From: CANKHJ01 sp035556495
GTDB taxonomy: Bacteria; Pseudomonadota; Alphaproteobacteria; Rhizobiales; Xanthobacteraceae
DNA length: 24,493 nucleotides
Direction of reading: 5' to 3'
Assembly: GCA_035556495.1 (NCBI GenBank)
Contig: DATMEW010000085.1
Location: 1-24,493, forward strand
Shown: piece after piece, positions 7,409 through 14,678 of the stretch
Numbering within the stretch: position 1 is the first letter of the stretch
Layout of the letters: the number at the start of each line of letters is the position of its first letter
Position numbers and translations under genes: made by a program
The notes under the pieces: model-generated
The model's input: only the letters and a program-made list of their open reading frames with translations
Database searches by the model: none
What the model was told of the DNA's origin: nothing

Positions 7409-7971
7409 TCCGCTGGCTGCTGTGGCTGCTGTTCGGCATTGCGCTCGGCGGGGTGGTGCATCTCGTCACGGTGCTGGCGCTGCCGCGTTTCGCCGAGCAG
7501 AGCGCCTATGCCCGGCTCGTGCCGGTGTCACCGGTCAATGCCATGGTCCAACTGCCGGCCCCGGCGGCGGACAGCACGCTGCTGCCGTTGATGGACCCGG
7601 CCTTTGCCGAATCCGTCTGCCGCTACGATCTTGGCGAAGGGCCTTTGAAATTCGTCGTGCCGGTCACGCAGGCCTATACCTCGCTGTCCTTCTATACGCG
7701 CGAGGGCGTCGCCTATTACGCGATCAACGACCGCGCCGCCGGCCGCAGGATCATCGAGCTGGACCTGATGACCGCCGACCAGCGCGCGGAGCTGCCCGAG
7801 AATGATGAGATGACGGCGGCCGACCGGCTGATCGTGGAATCCCCCGGCGAGACCGGGCTGGTGCTGGTGCGGGCGCTGGCGCCCGAGCCGGGCTTCATGC
7901 CGATGGTGCGGGAGACGCTGGCCAAGGCGCGCTGCGAAGCCAGTCCGCCGGCGCAGGACAAGAACGGCTGA
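7405..7971 (+). CDS. DUF1254 domain membrane protein
   Basis: A 188-residue partner of the preceding DUF1214 protein, function unknown. An N-terminal membrane segment (WLLWLLFGIALGGVVHLVTV) is followed by a periplasmic DUF1254-type domain. Recognisable stretches are PVSPVNAMVQLPAPAADSTL, MDPAFAESVCRYDLGEGPL, YTSLSFYTREGVAYYAIND and ETGLVLVRALAPEPGF. This is the short, membrane-anchored version found in Rhizobiales rather than the long soluble form. The ATG at 7405 forms a four-base ATGA overlap with the DUF1214 stop and has GGGGA eight bases upstream, so translational coupling is likely. An ATG at 7396 is possible but sits directly on the same GGGG. The stop is only 11 bases from the convergent gene on the other strand. 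Confidence 0.85.
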   Translation: MIRWLLWLLFGIALGGVVHLVTVLALPRFAEQSAYARLVPVSPVNAMVQLPAPAADSTLLPLMDPAFAESVCRYDLGEGPLKFVVPVTQAYTSLSFYTREGVAYYAINDRAAGRRIIELDLMTADQRAELPENDEMTAADRLIVESPGETGLVLVRALAPEPGFMPMVRETLAKARCEASPPAQDKNG

Positions 7972-7982
7972 TTGAGCGCGCG

Positions 7983-8855
7983 TTATTTCGAGATGATGAA
8001 GCCGCCATTTGCCGCCGGACCGGGGCCGGTGTCACCGCCGGGGACATTGCCGCTGCGCGGAAAGAAACCGCGCCCGGCGACGGCCGGCGCGAGGCCGGGA
8101 CAATAGCCCATCCGCGTCGCTAGCAGCGTCAGCGATTGCTCAGCCTGCACGGCGGCCGTCATCGGCGTCGCGATCACGAGGCGTTCGAGAGCGTAACGAT
8201 AGGAGGTCAGGCGGCTGTTGGCGGAGGCGCAGACCCAGTCCACCGTCAGGGCGTTCTCGTTGACGCGCGCCTGCGCATTGGCGGCTTCGCCGGCGGTCAC
8301 ATGCGCGATCATGTTCAGGGCCGCGCCGCGCTTGCCGTCCATGTCGGCGACGCGCCGCGCGGTGGCGAAGAACAGATCGAGCCGTACGACATCGTTGCGG
8401 GCGTCGTCGTTCAGCCGGGCGTAGCGGGAGGCGGGGGACGCATGCGGCTCGCCGGTCAGCCGCCGCCAGTAGAGCCCCGCATCCCATAGGCCCTCGGACG
8501 GCACCATGCGCGCCCGGCCGCGCTCCGCCAGCACGGCCAGCCATTTCGGATGGCCATAGGGTGGCGCGATCAGCGGATAGGCGAGGTCGCGCAACTCGCG
8601 TTCGTCGTCGGTCAGTTCGAAGCGGGAGGCGGGAAGCCCGGCATTGGCCGCGGCCTGCGCGCCGATCCAGTCATGGGGCCGCTCGCCCATCCAGAACCGC
8701 TTCGGCCGTCCGAAATCGCCGGTCTGCGCCGGCGCGATGCTGGAAATCACGATGCCGGAAACGAGGATGCAGAGAGCGGCAGGGCCGGCGCGGCGCAGCG
8801 ATGGCGTCGGGCGGCGGCGTTGCGTGCGGGCGGCGGGGGCGGGCGGGGCGGACAT
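7983..8855 (-). CDS. Hypothetical secreted or membrane-anchored protein
   Basis: A 290-residue protein I do not recognise. A basic N-terminus (residues 1-25) is followed by a hydrophobic stretch (AALCILVSGIVISSIAPA, about 26-43). This is either an uncleaved anchor or a signal peptide cut near APAQ. The rest is soluble and mostly helical in composition, with FGRPKRFWMGERPHDWIG, DDERELRDLAYPLIAPPYG and two cysteines (VCASANS and GYCPGL) that could pair in the periplasm. The C-terminus is Gly/Pro-rich. Its ATG lies nine bases after the stop of the small upstream gene, without a strong ribosome binding site of its own. The two are therefore likely one operon with coupled translation. Confidence 0.7.
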   Translation of the reverse strand: MSAPPAPAARTQRRRPTPSLRRAGPAALCILVSGIVISSIAPAQTGDFGRPKRFWMGERPHDWIGAQAAANAGLPASRFELTDDERELRDLAYPLIAPPYGHPKWLAVLAERGRARMVPSEGLWDAGLYWRRLTGEPHASPASRYARLNDDARNDVVRLDLFFATARRVADMDGKRGAALNMIAHVTAGEAANAQARVNENALTVDWVCASANSRLTSYRYALERLVIATPMTAAVQAEQSLTLLATRMGYCPGLAPAVAGRGFFPRSGNVPGGDTGPGPAANGGFIISK

Positions 8856-8864
8856 CGTCCGCCG

Positions 8865-9056
8865 TCAGGACGTGCGGCGGCGGCGACGGCGGCCGGTGGC
8901 GACCGGAGGGGATTCGTGGTCATCCTCCGCGGCGCTGTCGTGTCGCTCGATGCGGATCACCGGCAGAATGACGACCGTGGCGCTCGCCTGCGCGTCGGGC
9001 GATGCCTCGCGGATCGTGTCTCTGCGGCGGACAGGGAAAGTGATGACGGTTCCCAT
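8865..9056 (-). CDS. Small conserved-looking hypothetical protein (63 aa)
   Basis: A 63-residue protein of unknown function, kept as real for three reasons. GGAGAA stands seven bases before the ATG at 9056, its stop is nine bases from the next gene on the same strand, and its sequence is not random low complexity. It reads MGTVITFPVRRRDTIREA, then ASATVVILPVIRIERHD, and ends in a run of arginines (RRRRRR). The ATVVILPVIRIER stretch resembles small Rhizobiales proteins I recall, but I cannot name a family. With the 290-residue gene downstream it forms a two-gene operon divergent from the DUF2336 gene. Confidence 0.65.
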   Translation of the reverse strand: MGTVITFPVRRRDTIREASPDAQASATVVILPVIRIERHDSAAEDDHESPPVATGRRRRRRTS

Positions 9057-9145
9057 GGTCGTTCTCCGGCGCTGGTTTCCGGTTCCTCCGCCGGCAAATC
9101 ACGCGGGTCATTCACGTCTCTCCAGATCATTTGGAGAGGGGATGG

Positions 9146-9160
9146 TTAACACCTCGTTAC
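9146..9160. promoter_or_regulatory. CtrA-like box, distal (TTAA-N7-TTAC)
   Basis: TTAA (9146-9149), seven bases, TTAC (9157-9160), flanked by G and C as in the alphaproteobacterial CtrA consensus gTTAA-N7-TTAAc, with one mismatch. It lies in the 183-base divergent gap between the small minus-strand gene and DUF2336. Confidence 0.4.
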
Positions 9161-9201
9161 CAAGGAGCGTTGCCCCGCCGTCCGTCCCGCGGCCAGCGTG
9201 C

Positions 9202-9216
9202 TTAACGGCATGCTAA
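9202..9216. promoter_or_regulatory. CtrA-like box, proximal (TTAA-N7-CTAA)
   Basis: TTAA (9202-9205), seven bases, CTAA (9213-9216), then C; one mismatch to the CtrA consensus. It ends 23 bases before the DUF2336 ATG. A site this close could overlap the promoter. The same variant, TTAA-N7-CTAA, recurs upstream of the sensor kinase at 13793. Confidence 0.45.
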
Positions 9217-9239
9217 CGCAACGGCGCTAATTTGACGGA

Positions 9240-10385
9240 ATGAAGCCGCTTGCCACGCCCTTTCTCGATCCGGAGACCGTGCCCGATCTTCAGGGCCTGT
9301 TCGATCTTGCGCGCACCACCGGTCTCGATTTCCGGCCGACGCTGCTGCGCGTGGTCACGGACCTGTTCGTGGAGCGGCGGATCTACTCGGTCGATGCAGC
9401 CCGCCGCTACATCCTGCTGACGATGGAACTGCTCGACACCGCCAATCTGGAGACCAAGAAGATCGTGGCCGGCAAGCTGGCCGGCGATCGCCTTGCGCCT
9501 CATCAGATCGTGCTGCGGCTCGCGCGCGACAACATCGCGGTCGCGGAGCCGGTGCTGCGCCAGTCGCCGCTTCTGACCACTTCCGAACTCGACGAGATCG
9601 CGCGGACCTGCGGGCCGGACCATGCCGCCATCGTGGCGGACATCAAGGCGGCGCGGGCCGACGCCGCCGGAGCGCTGGCGCGCAGCTTCGCGCCGGCCGC
9701 CACGGAGCAGGGGCCGGTGCTTTCGTCGTCCGTCGCCGCCGCGCCGTCCCGCGAGAAGCCGCGCGCCCGGCGTGAGCGTCAGGCACCGCCGCAGTGGCGT
9801 GAACTCAGCGAGCTGTTCTTTCTCGCCGGCAGCGAGGAGCGCCGGCTGATCCTCATGAATCTCGACGTGATGCCGCCGGCCGCGCCGCTGGCGGCGGAAG
9901 CGCCGCGCATCATGCAGCGCATGGAGACGGCGGCGCTGCGCGGACAGGCCGATGCCTTCGTGCGCGCGCTGGAGGATGCCTTTCGTATTTCCGCGCGGCA
10001 GGCACGGCGGATCGCCTCCGACGCTTCCGGCGAGCCGCTGGTGGTCGTGGCGCGCGCCCTCGGCATGAGCCTGCCGACGCTGGAGCGGATACTGCTCACC
10101 CTGAACCCGGCCATCGGCCACTCGGTGACGCGCGTTTATGCGCTGGCGGATCTCTATCGCGACATCAGCCCGGAAGCCGCGCGGCTAATGGTGGACATCT
10201 GGTATCGCGCCGACCCGCGGCCCCAGCGCGGCGCGCGGCATATCCCGGTTCTTGCGCCGGATGCGGGCACCGGCTTCGATACGCGCACAGCCGGTGCGGC
10301 GCGTCCCGCTACAACGGCGCGTCCGGCGGCGGCCCCGCTGCGCCGCCTTGTTACCGAGCCGGAAGCCGCCATCCGCCTGCGCTGA
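9240..10385 (+). CDS. DUF2336 family protein
   Basis: A 381-residue cytoplasmic protein of the alphaproteobacterial DUF2336 family, function not established. It is almost entirely helical in character. An N-terminal part of repeat-like helices includes RVVTDLFVERRIYSVDAARR, VAGKLAGDRLAPHQIVLRLA and SPLLTTSELDEIARTCGPDH. An Ala/Arg-rich linker follows (about residues 140-180), then a second helical half with WRELSELFFLAGSEERRLIL and ARQARRIASDASGEPLVVVA. I see no catalytic motif and no membrane segment, which suggests a scaffold or adaptor. The ATG at 9240 has only GGA directly in front, a weak site, but no other in-frame start keeps the N-terminal helices. Two CtrA-like boxes lie upstream. 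It is convergent with DUF1491. Confidence 0.85.
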   Translation: MKPLATPFLDPETVPDLQGLFDLARTTGLDFRPTLLRVVTDLFVERRIYSVDAARRYILLTMELLDTANLETKKIVAGKLAGDRLAPHQIVLRLARDNIAVAEPVLRQSPLLTTSELDEIARTCGPDHAAIVADIKAARADAAGALARSFAPAATEQGPVLSSSVAAAPSREKPRARRERQAPPQWRELSELFFLAGSEERRLILMNLDVMPPAAPLAAEAPRIMQRMETAALRGQADAFVRALEDAFRISARQARRIASDASGEPLVVVARALGMSLPTLERILLTLNPAIGHSVTRVYALADLYRDISPEAARLMVDIWYRADPRPQRGARHIPVLAPDAGTGFDTRTAGAARPATTARPAAAPLRRLVTEPEAAIRLR

Positions 10386-10412
10386 GCCGGCCTGTTTCCT
10401 TAATCTTTTCCC

Positions 10413-10470
10413 AAAACCGGTTCCCACTCCCGGATCAAGTCCGGGGGCAGGCATTTCCGGGATCATGCGC
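10413..10470. repeat. Rhizobiales-type intergenic repeat interrupted by a second palindrome
   Basis: AAAACCGGTTCCCACT (10413-10428) and CGGGATCATGCGC (10458-10470) are, from memory, the two halves of a very common Rhizobiales intergenic element; the preceding ATCTTTTCC also fits it. Normally only a few bases separate the halves. Here a different palindrome, CCCGGA-tcaag-TCCGGG (10429-10445), with a short tail sits between them. It lies between convergent genes and its last base is the first base of the DUF1491 stop triplet. The palindrome could also act as a two-way transcription stop. Confidence 0.6.
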
Positions 10471-10814
10471 TAGCTCACCACCTCGTCGAGGAAGCTGCGG
10501 CCGGCTTTGTCCTCGACCTCGACGATCCAGATATCCGGATCGAATTTCAGCTCTTTCGCCAGCCGCTCCTCGGCCTTATAGGCCGGGGCGGGCTGCTGCT
10601 TGAGCATCGCCGCGAAGGCGCGGTCCGTGTCGTCATCCTTCAACTCCGTCTGCGGGGCGGGGCCGTAGAGGTCCGCCGTGCCGTCGAGCCGGTCGATCTT
10701 GATGAAGATCGCGCCGGCTTCCTCCGCGCCGCGCCGGCGCAGGACGGCGAAGGCGCCGCCGCTCTGGCAGCGCCGCAGATAGGCCGAGACCCAGATCGCG
10801 GATTTCAGACGCAT
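10470..10814 (-). CDS. DUF1491 family protein
   Basis: A 114-residue cytoplasmic protein of the DUF1491 family, found in alphaproteobacteria and of unknown function. It matches the family pattern along its length: RLKSAIWVSAYLRRCQSGGA, AVLRRRGAEEAGAIFIKIDR, DGTADLYGPAPQTE and the acidic end DPDIWIVEVEDKAGRSFLDE. The length is normal. The ATG at 10814 follows AGGT five bases upstream. It reads away from a minus-strand kinase operon that ends 125 bases upstream of it. Its stop touches the repeat element shared with the DUF2336 gene. I see no catalytic motif. Confidence 0.88.
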   Translation of the reverse strand: MRLKSAIWVSAYLRRCQSGGAFAVLRRRGAEEAGAIFIKIDRLDGTADLYGPAPQTELKDDDTDRAFAAMLKQQPAPAYKAEERLAKELKFDPDIWIVEVEDKAGRSFLDEVVS

Positions 10815-10841
10815 GAGGGACCTGTCGGTGCTGCGCGATCA

Positions 10842-10861
10842 GAGGCGGCGCGATCCGCCTC
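10842..10861. terminator. Stem-loop between the kinase operon and DUF1491
   Basis: GAGGCGG (10842-10848) and CCGCCTC (10855-10861) form a perfect seven-base stem with a six-base loop. It sits in the 125-base gap after the stop of the peptidoglycan-binding gene and before DUF1491, both read leftward. No T-run follows on either strand, so it may be a weak or Rho-assisted stop, or an mRNA end stabiliser. Confidence 0.35.
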
Positions 10862-10939
10862 CGTCAAGCGCGCCTATCAGGCGAGGCGGGCGGGGATCAT
10901 GCGCCGAGGGTGGCGGCGTTCGGAGCCGGCGCGCCGTGT

Positions 10940-11908
10940 TCACTCCAGCGGTCGGCCGATGATCATCGCAAGTTCGCGCATCAGCGCATCCGTCACCTGA
11001 CCGGTGACCGGCATGTTGCGCTCACGCTCGAACTTCTCGATGGCCGCCGTGGTGTCCCCATCCACTTGCCCGCTCGGCTTGATCTGGCCGTAGCCCCAGT
11101 CGGTCAGCGCCCGCTGCACGGCGACGACCCGCGTGGAAGGAGACGCGCCGCCGGCCGGCGCTTCCGCGCGCGCGCCGCGGCCGTCCGTACGGGCCGCGGG
11201 GCGGGGCGTGGCGGCTCCGTTCGCGGCTTTGGCACTGGGGATGCCGCGGCTCGGCCGCATCAGGTTGGACCGCGCGATGGCCGCGAGCAGCATCTCGTTC
11301 GGCTCGGCGGCGGGCTTGAGCCCGGCCACGCGCTCGAAATCGCGAATCGCGGCCTCCGTCTTGGGGCCGTACTGGCCGTCCACGAGATCCTCGAAGAAGC
11401 CGCGCTGGCCGAGTTCGCGCTGGATATTGGCGATCAGGTCGGGCCGATACCGTGTGGCGGCCGGCTTCGCCGTTTCCGCCGGTGCGGCCGCCGGCTCGGC
11501 CGGACGCGGGCGCGGCAGCAGCGCGGCGATGGCGCCGGTCTGTTCGGCGGAAGCGGCCGGCAGGCTGGCGGCGGGGTGCGGGGCGCTCGTGCCAGTAGTC
11601 GTGCCTGCGGTGGTCCCTGCCTGCGGCGGCGTGATGCGCTCCACCGTCACGACCTTTTCGGCCGGCACCTCCTGCGCGGGCACGACCGTGCTGAACAGCG
11701 GGGCGGGGTGGCGGCCCGTCTGGAGGAACAGCGCATTGACCATGATGGCCAGCGCGCCGACTACGGCGACGCCGAGCACGACCATGTCCCTGGTCGGCCA
11801 GCCGAGCGCGGCCAGCGCGCCGCGCAGCCGGCCGCCGCCGCGGGCGGGCGTGTCGTCCATCCAGTCATCATCGTCCGCCGTGACAGCGGCAGTCCTTCTC
11901 CGCGACAT
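10940..11908 (-). CDS. Membrane-anchored protein with two peptidoglycan-binding domains
   Basis: A 322-residue protein with a short acidic cytoplasmic tail (DDDDWMDD), one membrane segment (MVVLGVAVVGALAIMVNALF, about 42-61) and a periplasmic part. After a long Pro/Ala/Thr linker come two PG_binding_1-type repeats. The first is about 155-198 (IQRELGQRGFFEDLVDGQYG, then AAIRDFERVAGLK); the second is about 259-313 (AVQRALTDWGYGQI, then VDGDTTAAIEKFERERNMPV). It has no enzymatic domain, so it probably tethers the membrane to the cell wall or senses it. The ATG at 11908 starts four bases after the sensor kinase stop. An in-frame GTG at 11920 would overlap that stop by eight bases. Either way the two genes are tightly coupled, which suggests the product works with the kinase. 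Confidence 0.88.
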   Translation of the reverse strand: MSRRRTAAVTADDDDWMDDTPARGGGRLRGALAALGWPTRDMVVLGVAVVGALAIMVNALFLQTGRHPAPLFSTVVPAQEVPAEKVVTVERITPPQAGTTAGTTTGTSAPHPAASLPAASAEQTGAIAALLPRPRPAEPAAAPAETAKPAATRYRPDLIANIQRELGQRGFFEDLVDGQYGPKTEAAIRDFERVAGLKPAAEPNEMLLAAIARSNLMRPSRGIPSAKAANGAATPRPAARTDGRGARAEAPAGGASPSTRVVAVQRALTDWGYGQIKPSGQVDGDTTAAIEKFERERNMPVTGQVTDALMRELAMIIGRPLE

Positions 11909-11912
11909 GATC

Positions 11913-13724
11913 TCAGGCACTCTTCTTCAGTTTGCGGTCGGTCTCGTGCGGGCGCTCGGCGCCGCGCACGGACAAGGGAAACAGCGCCATGCCGCCGCGC
12001 GCGCCATGGTGCTGGCGCTGACAGTCGAGCGGCAGGCGGATCGTGACCCGCGTGCCTTCGCCCATGCGGCTACGGATCTCGACCTCGCCGCCGTGAAGGC
12101 CGACCAGCCCTTTCACGATGGAAAGGCCGAGGCCGGTGCCGTCGTGGCGGCGATCATAGGACGAGCGCGCCTGGAAGAACGGTTCGCCGATGCGCTGGAG
12201 GTCGTTCTCGCCGATGCCGATGCCGGTGTCGGCGACGGTGAGGACGAAGCGGCCGGCCTCGACGCCGGCCCGCACCGACACGCGCCCGCCGCGATCGGAG
12301 AACTTGATGGCGTTGGAGACGAGATTGAACATGATCTGGTTCAGCGAGCGCTTGTCGGCGACGATCTGCGGCATGTCCGCCGGCACGCCGATATCGAGTT
12401 CGATGCCGTGGTCGCGCGCCTTGAGCGCGAGGATGTCGCAGCAGCTCTCCACCACCGCGCCGGGGGTGAAGAGCTCCGGCGTGATCTCGAAGGAGCCGCT
12501 CTCCATCTTGGACATATCGAGGATGTCGTTCACGACCGACAGCAGGTGATGACCCGACTCGTTGATGAGATGGGCGTATTCGCGGCGCTTGCGGGCATCG
12601 AGCCGCATCGCGTCTTCCTGCGTCAGCATGTCCGAGAAGCCGATGATGGCGTTCAGCGGCGTGCGCAGTTCGTGGCTCATGGTGGCGAGGAAGCGGCTCT
12701 TGGCGGCGTCGGCCCGTTCGGCTTCCGCGCGGGCGGATTCGAGCGCCGATTCCTGGCCCTTGCGCTCGGAGATATCGCGGGTCACTGCGACGACCTCGGT
12801 GTCTTCGCTGGCGGCGACCCCGTCCACGGGCCGGCAGCGCATCTCCACCCAGACGAACTGGCCGCCGAACGGCGCGGCGTCCGCGTTGCGCCGCACCCGG
12901 AATTCCACGGAACGTGGCTCGCCATGGGCGGCGGCGTCGCCCAGCGCGGTCAGATAGGCGGGACGATCCGCGATATGGACATGGTCGAACAGGCCGTGCC
13001 CCAGCAGCGCGCGGGGACCCGCGCCGAACAGGGATTCGGCGGCCGGCGAGGCGAACAGCACCGCGCCGTTGCGGCCGTGGCGGGTGATCACGTCCGTCAT
13101 GTTGCGGGCGAGCAGGCGATAGCGCTCCTCTTCGGCGGCATGCAGGTTTTCGCTGTCCCGGCTCCGGGCGGTCGCGCCCAGCGCGAGGCTGCCCGCGTAA
13201 AGCATCGCGGCGAGGCCGGCTAGCGCTCCGAGCGGGCCGGGGGTGGCGGAAGCGGCGAGCCCGCCCAGCGTCGCGGCGAGCAGCACTGCGGCCCCGGCCA
13301 GCACCAGCGCGCAGGCGGCCGTGGCGGCGCGGCGCGAGCCGGACAGTGCCGCCTCCAGCGGCACGAAGGCGAGCCACAGCGCCGCGAAGGAGAACAGGCC
13401 GCCGGTGGCCAGCGCCAGCAGGACGATCATCAGGGTGAGGGCCAGGGAGGACAGCAGCAGCGCGCTGTCGTAGCGGCCGGTATGCGAGAGGAAGCCGGCG
13501 ACCGCGAGCGGCACGAGCATCGCGGCGAAGACTGCGAGTTCCGCGCCGCCCGGCGCGCCGCGCAGTGCGACATAGACGGGCAGGCAGGCGAATGCGAATG
13601 CGCCGGCGAACAGGCGCGGCGCGATGAAGGCACGATGCTTCGCAGCGGCGCGCGCGTCCTGCTGCGCCGTGTGATGGACAAGTCCATCGATGAAATTGCG
13701 TATCGGCGCGAGCAGACTGGCCAA
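11913..13724 (-). CDS. PAS-domain membrane sensor histidine kinase, DivJ/PleC-like
   Basis: A 603-residue inner-membrane sensor kinase. A hydrophobic N-terminal region (about 33-186) holds about six membrane segments with little periplasmic exposure. A PAS domain follows (about 200-320, RYRLLARNMTDVITRHGRNG, ending in TRDISERK), then a short coiled coil and a HisKA domain with His351 in ATMSHELRTPLNAIIGFSDM. The ATPase domain has the N box around Asn467/Asn471, DTGIGI (499-504) and GTGLGLSIVKGL (529-540). There is no receiver domain. The H-box sequence and architecture resemble the DivJ/PleC group acting on DivK in the alphaproteobacterial cell cycle; this is inference. The start appears to be TTG at 13724: no ATG or GTG in frame precedes the conserved N-terminus. 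A CtrA-like box lies about 70 bases upstream. Confidence 0.92.
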   Translation of the reverse strand: MASLLAPIRNFIDGLVHHTAQQDARAAAKHRAFIAPRLFAGAFAFACLPVYVALRGAPGGAELAVFAAMLVPLAVAGFLSHTGRYDSALLLSSLALTLMIVLLALATGGLFSFAALWLAFVPLEAALSGSRRAATAACALVLAGAAVLLAATLGGLAASATPGPLGALAGLAAMLYAGSLALGATARSRDSENLHAAEEERYRLLARNMTDVITRHGRNGAVLFASPAAESLFGAGPRALLGHGLFDHVHIADRPAYLTALGDAAAHGEPRSVEFRVRRNADAAPFGGQFVWVEMRCRPVDGVAASEDTEVVAVTRDISERKGQESALESARAEAERADAAKSRFLATMSHELRTPLNAIIGFSDMLTQEDAMRLDARKRREYAHLINESGHHLLSVVNDILDMSKMESGSFEITPELFTPGAVVESCCDILALKARDHGIELDIGVPADMPQIVADKRSLNQIMFNLVSNAIKFSDRGGRVSVRAGVEAGRFVLTVADTGIGIGENDLQRIGEPFFQARSSYDRRHDGTGLGLSIVKGLVGLHGGEVEIRSRMGEGTRVTIRLPLDCQRQHHGARGGMALFPLSVRGAERPHETDRKLKKSA

Positions 13725-13792
13725 CCCGTGTCCGCGTCCAGATTATGCGGACGCGCCTCCTTGCTTGATGGCGTGATGCTCTCAGAGGGGGC

Positions 13793-13807
13793 TTAAGCGA
13801 ACGCTAA
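13793..13807. promoter_or_regulatory. CtrA-like box upstream of the sensor kinase (TTAA-N7-CTAA)
   Basis: TTAA (13793-13796), seven bases, CTAA (13804-13807): one mismatch to the CtrA consensus TTAA-N7-TTAA, and the same variant as at 9202-9216. It lies 68-83 bases before the kinase start, a fitting place for promoter control. Confidence 0.45.
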
Positions 13808-13857
13808 GGCGCAGCCTCCGCGTCACGTCGCCGACATGGGATTTCCCCGCTAAATCC

Positions 13858-13953
13858 GCATATTCGCGATGATTTGCCGACGATGGTGAATGGACCTTTT
13901 CCCATGATGGTGAACGGTCCTTTGCCGGCGATGGTGAATGCTTCGTTGCGTCG
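13858..13953. repeat. 24-bp tandem repeat, three clear copies plus one degenerate
   Basis: GATGGTGAA begins at 13882, 13906 and 13930, exactly 24 bases apart. Copies 1 and 2 agree at 18 of 24 positions. The preceding 24 bases (13858-13881) share the unit's end, TTTGCCGAC against TTTGCCGGC, in phase, so a fourth worn copy is likely. The period is a multiple of three, but the repeat lies outside any gene I accept. It may be a set of protein-binding sites. Confidence 0.75.
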
Positions 13954-14225
13954 TCATGCGCAGCTTTCTCATGGCGACGAGGAACCTGCGGCCGTTCGGG
14001 GCGTTGCGCGAAAGCCGTTCAACTTTGACGAAAACAAGATGGTTTCCGCTTCGTTGAAAAACTCCGCCGCATTTATCGCGAAACTGGCGAAAAATGCGCG
14101 GCCGCGGCGAACCGCGCTTTCAGCCGCATCGGCTAGCGTCATCTGCAACAGGGCATCGTGTCGTGACGCGATGCGTGCGGCTCGAAGGCAAGAACTTCGA
14201 AAGTCCAGATTCGAAAGTCAGGGTG

Positions 14226-14678
14226 ATGCGTTTTCTTCTGCGAATGGCGTTCTGGCTCGGTGTCGTGCTGGTGCTGCTGCCGAGCTTCAGCGGCGAGGCG
14301 ACCCATAAGACAGAGACCAACACCAACACGGCCGGCATCAGTGCGTTCGATGCGGTGATGTTCGCGGGCGCTGCCGCGTCCGACATGCGCCAATTCTGCG
14401 AGCGCCGTCCGGAAGCCTGCGAGGTCGGCTCGCAGGTCGCCGTCGCGCTCGGTCATCGCGCCCAGGCCGGCGCGAAGATTCTCTATGAGTTCATCTCCGA
14501 GCAGATGGCGCAGCCCGGCACGGACGAGAGCGCGGGCGGGGAGCGCGTGGCTGCCGTCGCCGCGAAGGCCGCCCCGGTGGCTGAATCGCAGAACACCCTG
14601 TCGGCATCCGACCTCGAATCCGCCTGGCGCGGCCCGGTCCGCCCCGCCGGCGAGAGCCGCAGCGCCCGAGGGGCCTGA
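14226..14678 (+). CDS. DUF5330 domain protein
   Basis: A 150-residue protein with an N-terminal signal anchor (MRFLLRMAFWLGVVLVLLPS) and a short periplasmic domain of the DUF5330 type, function unknown. The domain is recognised by ISAFDAVMFAGAAASDMRQF, then CERRPEACEVGSQVAVALGH and GAKILYEFISEQ. The two cysteines six residues apart may form a disulfide. The tail ends with LESAWRGPVRP, a proline-containing motif usual in the family. The start is ATG at 14226, with an in-frame GTG directly before it at 14223. AGGG stands two bases from the ATG, an unusually short distance, so the exact start is open. The sufE gene follows 129 bases later on the same strand. Confidence 0.85.
   Translation: MRFLLRMAFWLGVVLVLLPSFSGEATHKTETNTNTAGISAFDAVMFAGAAASDMRQFCERRPEACEVGSQVAVALGHRAQAGAKILYEFISEQMAQPGTDESAGGERVAAVAAKAAPVAESQNTLSASDLESAWRGPVRPAGESRSARGA

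Larger units (their letters stand above)
13725..14225. other. 501-bp divergent intergenic region, longest gene-free stretch
   Basis: This lies between the leftward kinase operon and the rightward DUF5330 gene. It holds a CtrA-like box (13793-13807) and a 24-bp tandem repeat (13858-13953). An open frame of 144 codons from 13874 crosses the repeat and runs into the DUF5330 gene in another frame; I do not consider it a gene. GC content dips around 14000-14090, where a promoter or small RNA could sit, but I see no clear signal for either. Confidence 0.5.

Noticed and set aside
11133..13223. A 696-codon plus-strand frame opposite the kinase and peptidoglycan-binding genes
   Set aside because: The minus-strand genes have full domain motifs and this frame has none; it is an antisense shadow.
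13874..14308. A 144-codon plus-strand frame across the 24-bp repeat
   Set aside because: It has no ribosome binding site, begins inside the repeat and overlaps the start of DUF5330 in another frame. Its product shows no family-like pattern.
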